This document shows, piece by piece, positions 55,126 to 64,000 of a DNA stretch of 64,000 nucleotides. Each line of letters starts with the position of its first letter. Positions within the stretch are counted from its first letter, which is position 1. The translations under genes and the position numbers were made by a program. The notes below the pieces were generated by a model. That model searched no databases. It was given only the letters and a program-made list of their open reading frames with translations, and had not been told where the DNA came from. This stretch comes from Lamellibrachia satsuma (Eukaryota > Annelida > Polychaeta > Sabellida > Siboglinidae), in the NCBI GenBank assembly GCA_033239005.1, contig BSQZ01000011.1, forward strand, positions 11,291,001-11,355,000, given 5' to 3'.

Positions 55126-56766
55126 GTAGCTCATATAAAGATGGAATCATTCTGTGCAAAGTAATTTAACTTATGATATATTAATAGTGGCTGCTGTTTT
55201 CATAGGAAGAACATATAGATAGAGAACAGCAACAGCAGGAAAACACAATACAGTATTGACACCAGTCTGCTGAGGAAGAGAGTAGTGAGATTTATGTTTC
55301 TCTGATGTGAACCAAAAATATTGAAACAACAGAATGTGTCATTGTTATATTGCAAAGAATTTACAAAGTAAAATGTTGAATTTGTTGTACTTATTGTGTT
55401 GTGTTTGTGGCAAGGATCATTGTCCCTACGTATATCTTGACGACTTTAGCATATGCTAACTAACGCTGATATTTTCCTACATATGTTCTACAATGGTCAC
55501 TTCCTGTCTGTTTTATCTTAACATCCCCACTACCTTATCAACCCTAATGTATCTACTAATAACCTTTCCATAAAGGAATCTGCGCTGTTATATTGGAGTA
55601 AAAACTGGACAGTAAATAAGCGTATGAAGGATAGGTTAGCAGCAACAGATATATGGTTCCTCGGGGAATACAAAACATGTTAAACACAAAACATTACAAA
55701 TGTAGATGTTCAGAAAAAGGTAAATCGAAGGATACTATTGCTAGAGTAGAGAATTTATTGCCAAGTTCACCAGACATACTTATGTTACACATAGAAGAAC
55801 ATTGTAAATGCATTACAACCGGTATATAATTATAGGTACACACCAACACTTAAAATAAGCGAAGATCATTTCTAATCCAGATATACCTCATCAAGATGCA
55901 GTTTCCCATGACTAATATATAGTTATCAAAAAGAAACGCTAATGCACAACACAACCAACACCAACCTACTTCTTACCAGAATAAATGCAAATAGCACATG
56001 TAGGGAATGTTGACTGGATTAAATCATGTTACTCTGGTCTTGAACATTATATTATTCTAAACTATTCTATATGAATTCATCAAACTACACTAATTTTATC
56101 ACACAAGCGTCGAACCCTTAGAGTTTGGATGAATGTTGTACACTGGCCTAGTAGCTTATGCCAGTATTCTCTCATCTGGACAATGCAGTTGCGCTAGATA
56201 TGATAATCCCAATTTTACAACGATCTTACGTTTGACCAGCGTTGCATAAGACGTAAAGAAACGATCGCAGTGAAACCATGACGAAGCTGCCTTAATTCAG
56301 ACGTTACGCAAAGTATGACAAATATAAATAAAACATAACAAGCTAACTCTGCAGTGACTAAACTATTACACATATCACTAAAAGTAAGTGGAAAACGCAA
56401 GGCAAATTGTCATCCTTTTCGTAGGTAAACATCATCATATAGGTATAACGATGTTCTGCTTTGGGTATATATTGACGGTTCTTGCAGGACTCGACAGGTT
56501 TTGCCGTTTCATCACCCTTTTGGCCGCTACGGCGCCTCACACTTAAGGACAGAACGAATACTAATGTCATCATTAACATAAACTCAATATATACCAGTCG
56601 TTTTGCGATTTAATTACTGCAAGATGACGTAACAATCTCTAGCATGCCCTGCGGCTGTCGTTGGTTGAGGCCATTCCGTGGACTCGCTCATTTAGGTCCG
56701 TAAGCAGTACTAAAGATGCGTTGAAAATGTGTCATCCTTTCTTTAACATATTGAAACATATTGACC

Positions 56767-56767
56767 A

Positions 56768-56812
<45 letters not shown>

Positions 56813-56828
56813 ACCACCACCACCACCA

Positions 56829-56867
<39 letters not shown>

Positions 56868-56868
56868 A

Positions 56869-56963
<95 letters not shown>

Positions 56964-57004
56964 ACCACCACCACCACCACACACACGCACACACACACCC
57001 ACAC
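56767..57004. repeat. (CA)n tract with two (CCA)n blocks
   Basis: CA dinucleotides are interrupted by two CCA trinucleotide blocks of similar length (about 56810-56832 and 56960-56982). This gives a quasi-symmetric CA-CCA-CA-CCA-CA layout. The strand is pure pyrimidine/A alternation with no coding value. Confidence 0.96.
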
Positions 57005-57991
57005 GTATCATGTGATTTAGTTAAGTGCACGCACACGTCGTGCGTGCATTACACTTGCCAATACTATTTGTCTCGTACTAAATGTCGTAATGCTAATACA
57101 GCTGCCATCTCGGGTGTCATTTAACAACGGACGAAGAGTCATGAAATTTGACGTCGTTTGCTGTGCTGATTACAATGGTGACCCGCAGAAATCTGGCTAG
57201 TAATATGACTGATTTTTAAATGTTGTTGCTTTCTGCATAGTAGCCATTGTACTAACACGGGTGCGTTCAGCGTCTGTTCATTGTCATCAACCGATGCAGT
57301 AGCACCCACCAAACATTTTCTTTACTCACTTATTCAATGTAAAAGTGCTCGAACAAATTAACGCATATAAGACGCAATGTACACTTTCATGTGCCCTATA
57401 GAACGAGTTGCGAAACGTCCTAATTTGAAACCGCGGGACGTGGTCCTGTGCGTATATCCTGTGTACTAGGTATGTATATTAAAAAAAATTATTCACACGG
57501 AAGTCCTAATATAACTAGACAACTAGGATTCATGTTGAGGTGGATTTAATAGGTTATCGTCTGTAGAAACGTACATAATATAGATGTTATTGTTAAACCT
57601 GCTGACCTTGCTGGTTTTTGACAAGGATTTACATTTCACCATGGAATGACTCCCTCTTTCGGCGACAAATTAATAATTGCAATTGTGAAATGCATTACTG
57701 ATTTATTTTGTTTAAGGTTGCAGACACACATAACGGTAAAAACAGTATATACACGGAAAAACAGATAAATCTGTGTCCAGTGAGTTATAGGCTTCCTTGA
57801 CTTCTCCGTTAGAGCTACATGATCGCTTCGACGGGTGTCAGCCAAAGACCTAGGACTTGATAATTAAATCCGGGACTTCAGCAAGGGCTTACACTAATTA
57901 ATGTATCGTGTGTGCAATTAAGATGTGAGGGCAACTCGTCGTTACACGTAACCCGCATTTCGATCGATGTCATTTTGCCGACATCAAGGCA

Positions 57992-58100
57992 TGACTATGA
58001 GTGACACTGACTCTTAACCTCAGGGTTGATGCCCGTATAACACGATTATAAGTGACACCGACACTTAGCCTCAGGGTTGATGCCCGTATAACATGGGCTT
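57992..58100. repeat. 52-bp tandem duplication
   Basis: 'cctcagggttgatgcccgta' recurs at about 58018 and 58070, with similar flanks (gtgacactgac / gtgacaccgac). Confidence 0.88.
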
Positions 58101-59736
58101 GCATGTTTGTTGCACGTTTTATTGAAGTGACTGGATACGGATAAAAACTTGAAAGTCGAGTCCTCAAATTCGAATCGAGTCGTACGTTTGCGTGCGTTCT
58201 TGTGATGTGGGATCTGCCTCTTTGGTATGAACAAAGAATTGAGGCTTGCATGTTGATGACTTGATGACATGTAAAGATCTAGTGTACTATGATTTGTCTT
58301 ATTGGCTTTATTGAATGAGAATGGAAATATCTAAAATCGTAAAAATGTGTTTGACAACACTTGCTTAAGCTCAGCGTTTCTGCAAATGTCTGCGTCCACT
58401 ATAGTTATCTAATGCTGGAACATCACTCAACGACACTCCTGTTATCACCCGGTCGCCATATTGGAACTGGTTGAAGTCACCCATCAGCGTTGGCCTATAA
58501 AGTAATAACACTATTTAAAATTACTTACACCGACCACTTTTCACTGGAGTGTAACATAGATGGACTATCATCGATCTCAACCAGATTTAAAAATTACCGG
58601 CCTTATGCTGACTCCACCTGGGTCCAAATGACAGACGCATTGCTTGTATCGCACTGGTTTGACACCTGTCAATAAACGGCCCGTAACTCAATGGATGCCA
58701 ACCATGAAAACAAACGAACATCCCTAGCATCATCCGGATACAATGCAGACGATGTTTATTTGCTTAGGGGCCCCAAACATTGTGTAACTGTAATCGCGTA
58801 TCATCTTTCTGACGCTCTGCTCAAGACATTCTTTGTACAACTCCTGCATAACGCAATACAAGTCAGTTTGAGTACATCCGGACTGTCCAATCTTCGTTGA
58901 AATCTCCAGACAAGTCGTCACCGGTGCAAAGAAAGAAATTCCATCCTCGTGGTTCGTATTCCATTACTTCATGTCGTATTTGGTTGACATCACTAACATT
59001 ATGTGGCGCGTCTTCTTACGATCAGCTGCGACTCGCCTCGTAAAGTCTTCTCACCTTTGTGTAACCAATGCGCCCTGGGACAAGCAGGTGGACAGCATAA
59101 AAGACGCGGATACAGTGTCCTGCTGGTACAACGCGCCGTGGAAGTCCTTCTTACCAGGTATGTGCTCATTGTCTCTGCATGGAAATTCTCTTAACGGTTT
59201 CAGTGGATGTCCATCGGATCACCATCGGACGGATCCCATGAATGTTGTTCACGATACTTCTCCATTGGTGTTTGTCATGCATAACGTCTTTAAAGTTTAG
59301 TTAATGATCAAGTATTCAGATGTAAGTAGCTTAGGATAATGGTCTGTCCATGGTTTGATTGGCAAGTAGCCAACTTTCTCACCAGTTTACTTGTGGAACG
59401 GAGACCAGCAAGTCGGGCTTGCCTCCGTCTGGCTGTTGACCATTAATATGTTTTGAATGTCTGAAAGGAACATACTATGGGGATCTATTTGGATAGGAGT
59501 GTGGTACTAAATGTCTATTTGCTTATACGGTGTTTATACCCAATGTTAGCCGGATTTGTTTTCCGGAGGAGAAGATCTCTGATTGGACAATGTTTGCACA
59601 TTTTTGTGTATTGATATTCAAAACAGCGCTACACGGGTCCCATAACATTTTTATCACGACACTTGTACATTAGGGTATGTCCTGTTATCCCGAATTCAGA
59701 TGAACGTAGTTTTTGGTAAGTTGTCCATAATATATA

Positions 59737-59844
59737 GACGACGATATCGACGATGACTACAACAACAACTAATTCGTGTTTTAGTTATATTATGATTAAA
59801 ACACGAATGTGTTGTTATTGTCGTCGTCGCCGTTGTTCGTCGTC
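59737..59844. repeat. Long imperfect inverted repeat
   Basis: A perfect inner stem of 12 bp (59772-59783 ATTCGTGTTTTA with 59797-59808) encloses a 13-nt loop. Outside it, gacgac/acaacaac-rich arms (59737-59771 and 59809-59844) are roughly complementary, giving total arms of about 47 bp. It lies about 440 bases before the gene 2 start codon. Confidence 0.82.
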
Positions 59845-60283
59845 TTTGTTGTGAATGTAGTTGTTGTAGTTGTTGTAGTGGTAGTGGGTTTGGAACATAG
59901 ATTACCAGATGGATGACTCTACAGGTTACACATTTATTCGTATTCATGTCTTAGTGTTCCTCCCGATGACACCAGATATTCTGGATCTATTCTGGATCTA
60001 TTCTGGATCTACAGCTGTTAATGTCTCATGCCCAATTTGTACTAATGAGCCACGACACTAGATTATCCTATTATAGCAAATCCGATGGTGAGCATTCCTC
60101 AGTAGAAGTAATTGGAAATGATTACAAAAATACGAAATTTGCTGCAACAAAAATACTGTGTGTAACTACACAAGTAAATGCAATTACCCAGTGAGTGAGT
60201 AAATGAGTTCGTTCGTTGTCAGACAGTTGTAGTTTGGTTTCTCGTAACGTTGCAGTGGAAGTATTACCGGCTGGGACTGCCGG

Positions 60284-60332
60284 ATGATCAACATGAGGGG
60301 ACTATTGCTGCTCCTAGCGGCCTGCTTGTGCT
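60284..60332 (+). CDS. Gene 2 exon 1: signal peptide
   Basis: 49 nt encoding 16 residues with a Leu-rich core, then a consensus-like gtacgt donor, phase 1. Directly followed in the intron by an ATC-rich simple stretch (about 60355-60415). Confidence 0.72.
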
Positions 60333-63330
60333 GTACGTACACCGTTGTCGTTATCGTTATCATTAGTATCATCATCGTCATCATCATCATCGTCATTATC
60401 ATTACTATTATCAGCGTTTAGCCGTTATCTGTTTAATATAATTTAATTTATGTTTACAGTGCGCACTGAACAGCAAGGTCGATATTCTTAAACGGTGGAA
60501 TAATATTTAAACATTGTAGTTCATTAAAACTCATTTGGACGGTCAATATGTTAGAATAGACATAGTTTACACAGTACATTAATATAGTTTGATAAAAGTG
60601 ATTGGACTTTGTACCTTTATTATCATATGGAGGTATGTTCACTGCACCAGACTTACAACAACAGAACAGCGGATATGACTGCAACAAAACTTCTCTTACC
60701 TTCCATCAGTAAATATAGTACATTTTTATACTAAATTAATTAAAATCGCAACATATTTCATTTGTGGACAGGTTCTTCACCCTTTGTCTTCACAAATTGT
60801 ACGTCTTAATTAAGATAGGGTGGGACAAGTAGCCATCTTGGGTAAGACACCACTCTCCAATTTCCAATATTATGCGATGCTGCTACGTAGTGCATATCCT
60901 ATCCGAAAGCATATGCAGACGAAATAGACGATCTGCCTTGTAAGTTTTTATGCATGGCTGATGGAATAATAGTATATTTACAAATGCAATCTGGTACTGA
61001 AACACACATATCACGCTTAGTATTGTACATCTGTTTTTATATTCGTCATTAATGTATATCGTTCCGTTTATTGTTACAAAATATAGAGGCTAATTAATAT
61101 TAACGCGGGAATTAAGAGATGTCTACACCTTGATTACTCGGAGCACGACTCTTCCATATAGTGGGAAAATATAATTACATACTGTTAGTGTTGTTAATCG
61201 TCACTGTTATGTTGTTATTACATACTATAGCCACACAACAATAGTATGACGGTATGTATATCTAAACATAATAAGTTTATTAATTACCATAGCCATTGTT
61301 CCTTAAGAGGGTGCCTTGCCCTACCCTACCTTACGGTACGTTGAATGGCGTAAAACCAAGAACAATTCTGATGGAGTTACTACGGTACGGGTGTTGGAGG
61401 ATACATTAAATGCAAAATATTTAGGCCTTCACTGCTCTGACAAATTGTTGTTTCGTTGTATTTACTCAGATTATACCAGAATGTGTTTGTGACAATCAAT
61501 ACACCACACATCATATTCAGGTTAATTATATTATCATTATCAGTGATGAAATAATAATTTTATGCACGCAGATACTGGCTAATAATTGTTACCATTTCGT
61601 AAAATTTCGAAGCGTTATAAAGATCACGTTGTTTACCATGTTTCGGTACAATCTGAAAAAGAACGTTATCTTTCAAACGTCGATTACAGTTTAATTATAT
61701 GGAATTGTGGGCGAGGTGAATTAATTTACTATGCTAAAAACGGTTTATGGATTCCCTATGTACATGCGAATATAAGACTAAAACTAATGACAATGCCTTT
61801 TTTTCAGCTGCCGCAGACAATCTTGACAATACTGGTATGTTAATTGTATATAATTATTAGATTCCTCACTACCAGACATAATTTTGTCTCTAAACACCAT
61901 ACGTCACTTGCTCTCCAAACAATAGACATAATTGGGGCTCTAAGCACCATACATCACGTGGTCTCTAGACACTAGCCATCATTTGGTATATCACCACCAA
62001 ACATGTCTTGGTCTCTAAAAACCAGACATTACCTGACTACCAAATATGTCCTGATCTATAAGCACCAGACATCACCTCGTCTCTGACAACCGAATATGTC
62101 CTCATCGATCAGCACCAGACACCACCTAGTCTCTCATTACCAAATATGTCCTGATCTAGAGGCACCAGCAATAACTTCGTTTCTGACCACCAAATATGTC
62201 CTGATCTATAAGCACCAGACTTCATCTCGTCTCTGACCACCTAATATGTCCTAATCTATAATCACCAGACATATATTCGTTTCTGACCACCAAATATGTC
62301 CTGATCTATCAACACCAGACACCACCTCGTCTCTGACTACCAAATATGTACTGATCTATAAGCACCAGACATCACCGCGTCTCTGACCACCGAATATGTT
62401 CTCATCTATCAGCACCAGACACCACCTAGTCTCTAACCACCACATATGTCCTGATCTATAAGCACCAGACACCACCTCGTCTCTCACCACTAATATGTCC
62501 TCGTCTATCAGCACCAGACATCACTTCGTCTTTGACTACCAAATATGTCCTGATCTATCAGCACCACACATAACCTCGACTCTCACCATCAAATATGTCC
62601 TGGTCTATGAGCACCAAATATCAATTCGTCGATCACTTCCAGACAACATTTGGTTTCACACCACAAAACATCCACTGTTCTCTATGCTTTAGACTTAACT
62701 TGATTTCCAAACACCAGACATCACCTTACATCGGAACATCTGAACATCATTCGGTCTAACACAACCCTCATCAATTCATAACACATATCCAAATGGCCGC
62801 CAATTCTTTCACGATGTTTCATACTACCAGCCGGGGGGAAATTGGAACTCGGCTGGACAGACTGGACGCCATGTTCGGCGTCCTGTGGCAATGGCGGCAC
62901 GACGCGCAGAGACAAATACTGTGCCGGTCAGAAGAAGTGCGGTTACCAGACTGCCAGCTGCAATATACGCCCGTGTGAAGGTGCAACCACAAGTTTGATT
63001 ATTGAATTCAATGATTATGTGTCACTACAAATCGCACTAAGTATACGCTTACGGGCATAAAATACCGCTTTTCCTTTTGTAGAAATATTAACGTTAACTA
63101 AGGTAATTTGAATCACCATGCCATGGTTCCGCCATTTTCTTCATCGTTAATCAGTTAACCGCATATGCAAATGATGATATATTATATTTATTTTGGTTTG
63201 CGCTTTGGTGTATGTATCATGACACGTATCATGTGACGTGACATAATAATTATAAGTTTAAATTAATATAAGAATTAAGAGGTATGGGAATTGTTTTTCC
63301 GTTAATCTCTTTTCTAGTAGGACTCTAACA

Positions 63331-63414
<84 letters not shown>

Positions 63415-63760
63415 GTGTGTGTGTCAAGTCAACGAATAATTGTCATGATTGTATTTGTAGAAATACATTACTATTACTATCATCATCTTCTTCTTCAGTA
63501 TTATTATGATTATGTAATATTAATTTAATTGTCTAATAAGTCAACCTTTTGATAACATTTCTGATTCGAAATTCATGGCCAAAGGTGCCTGACGGATAAG
63601 AACTCCGGTCTATATCCGTCTGATTTTCCGGTAGATCCGTTCGACGTGGCTGAGTACAACAGTTGTAGCGCCACCTGCGGCACCGGCACGAAGGAATGCT
63701 ACACCGCTGACAGAAAGCAGTGGCGCAAAATCTACTGCGGTACCCAGTCGTGCAACCTTA
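60284..63760 (+). CDS. Gene 2: secreted or membrane TSP1-domain protein, 5' part only
   Basis: Joined exons 60284-60332, 61808-61834, 62831-62980 and 63635-63760, all phase 1, with the frame continuing past the right edge. The product starts with a hydrophobic leader (MINMRGLLLLLAACLC) and a short spacer (SAADNLDNT). A thrombospondin type-1 repeat follows, with WTDWTPCSASCGNGG and six Cys, then a second TSP1-like module that keeps CSATCGTGT but lacks the WxxW Trp residues. TSP1 repeats generally bind matrix, glycans or other receptors outside the cell. The full domain plan is not visible. It resembles gene 1 in opening with leader plus phase-1 Cys modules, but I see no sequence homology. An upstream in-frame alternative start is not seen; the second Met (60293) is also possible. 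Confidence 0.78.
60333..61807 (+). other. Gene 2 intron 1
   Basis: 1.5 kb. It begins with (ATC)n-like sequence and is otherwise A+T-rich with no recognised feature. Confidence 0.55.
61808..61834 (+). CDS. Gene 2 exon 2: 27-nt microexon
   Basis: Strong acceptor (cctttttttcag) and donor (gtatgt), with phase 1 on both sides. It encodes nine residues with the flanking base, SAADNLDNT. It could be skipped without shifting frame because exon 1 also ends in phase 1. Confidence 0.6.
61875..62740. repeat. 50-bp minisatellite, about 17 copies
   Basis: The unit resembles caccagacatcacctcgtct followed by ctgaccaccaaatatgtcctgatctataag, with diverged outer copies. It fills most of gene 2 intron 2. Confidence 0.93.
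62831..62980 (+). CDS. Gene 2 exon 3: thrombospondin type-1 repeat
   Basis: 150-nt phase 1-1 exon. The WxxW pattern (GWTDWTPCSASCGNGGTTRR) and six Cys ending NIRPCE are diagnostic for TSP1. The Trp-x-x-Trp-x-x-C core is intact, a possible site for C-mannosylation and O-fucosylation (CSASCG), known for the family. The acceptor is catactaccag and the donor gtgcaa. Confidence 0.88.
62981..63634 (+). other. Gene 2 intron 3 with (CA)n
   Basis: A+T-rich. A (CA)n run of about 40 dinucleotides at 63333-63411 is followed at once by (GT)n to 63424, so the junction can fold back on itself. Nothing else seen. Confidence 0.8.
63635..63760 (+). CDS. Gene 2 exon 4: second TSP1-like module
   Basis: 126-nt phase 1-1 exon encoding DPFDVAEYNSCSATCGTGTK and then ECYTADRKQWRKIYCGTQSC. 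It has five Cys and no WxxW. I chose the acceptor tccggtag at 63634 because the upstream alternative (after ccaaag at 63584) gives a stop in phase 1. The donor is a consensus gtgagt. Confidence 0.75.
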
Positions 63761-64000
63761 GTGAGTACCATGCATTATTTCCAGGTAGCACGTCAGTTTC
63801 TTCTCAACTGCCTCTCCCATTTTGAGTGAATTCTTGGTGGTCTAAAACTTCCTCTGCTGTTTAATGTTTCGCTCGTTTCTTGCTAGAATAATTTCGCGAA
63901 AATATCAAACGTACCTAGCATCCACCACGACGTTCTAGCACGTTTGTAAAGATTTGTTATTTAGTTTTAATAAAATTATTGGATACACTATGACATTATT
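63761..64000 (+). other. Gene 2 intron 4 (partial)
   Basis: Runs to the window edge with no recognised feature. Confidence 0.5.

Larger units (their letters stand above)
55126..60180. other. Intergenic region
   Basis: Between the end of gene 1 and gene 2. It holds the CA/CCA tract, a small inverted repeat near 57028 (TGCACGCA...TGCGTGCA), a 52-bp duplication, an 11-bp triplicate (attctggatct near 59978-60011) and the inverted repeat at 59737-59844. I see no convincing gene. Open frames at 56358-56579 (minus) and 58971-59300 (plus) are discussed under rejected items. Confidence 0.5.

Noticed and set aside
56358..56579. Minus-strand frame starting with a leader-like peptide
   Set aside because: The hydrophobic start is followed by a non-descript 50 residues with no splice partner or homologue I can see.
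58971..59157. Possible exon with a Trp/Cys-containing frame ending before a gtatgt
   Set aside because: Protein-like words appear in two competing frames, there is no clear acceptor in either phase, and no family match.

Overview
This is an intron-rich animal genomic window, about 63% A+T outside exons. It carries much degenerate non-LTR retrotransposon sequence (CR1/L2-like), a tRNA-derived SINE whose body resembles the 'Meta'-type central domain, short inverted-repeat elements and many minisatellites. I infer a marine lophotrochozoan, probably a mollusc, but sequence alone does not prove the taxon.

The window is dominated by one large plus-strand gene. I reconstructed it as 14 coding exons (1392-52894). 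All splice phases agree, giving one 4,380-nt reading frame and 1,459 residues. The predicted product has a signal peptide, two small TNFR-like cysteine modules and an ectodomain of about 580 residues with no family I recognise. Five membrane spans follow, with two large extracellular loops and a Ser/Thr/acidic cytoplasmic tail ending in a PDZ-ligand-like ETKV. The N-out five-pass plan resembles prominin or tweety proteins in topology only. I cannot name an orthologue, and this is the main candidate for something undescribed.

A second plus-strand gene starts near 60284 and runs off the right edge. It has a signal-peptide exon, a 27-nt microexon and two thrombospondin type-1-like exons, all joined in phase 1. 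It sits head-to-tail about 5 kb behind the end of gene 1 and also opens with a short secretory exon followed by phase-1 cysteine modules. It may be a paralogue or an unrelated TSP1 protein.

Layout: 1-1040 upstream DNA; about 1040-1390 promoter/5'UTR; 1392-52894 gene 1; 52895 to about 55125 probable 3'UTR with AATAAA at 55102; 55130-60240 intergenic (long CA/CCA tract, 52-bp duplication, strong inverted repeat); 60284-end gene 2. Introns of gene 1 hold minus-strand CR1-like LINE copies (16.6, 20.7 and 49.3-52.0 kb), another minus-strand LINE end (8.7 kb), plus-strand LINE remnants (28.9-29.8, 36.8-37.9, 38.8-39.0 kb), a SINE (38.2 kb), two copies each of two inverted-repeat element families, and roughly fifteen tandem arrays. 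Two of those arrays (26-bp unit at 29.2 kb, 32-bp unit at 49.8 kb) grew out of LINE coding sequence.
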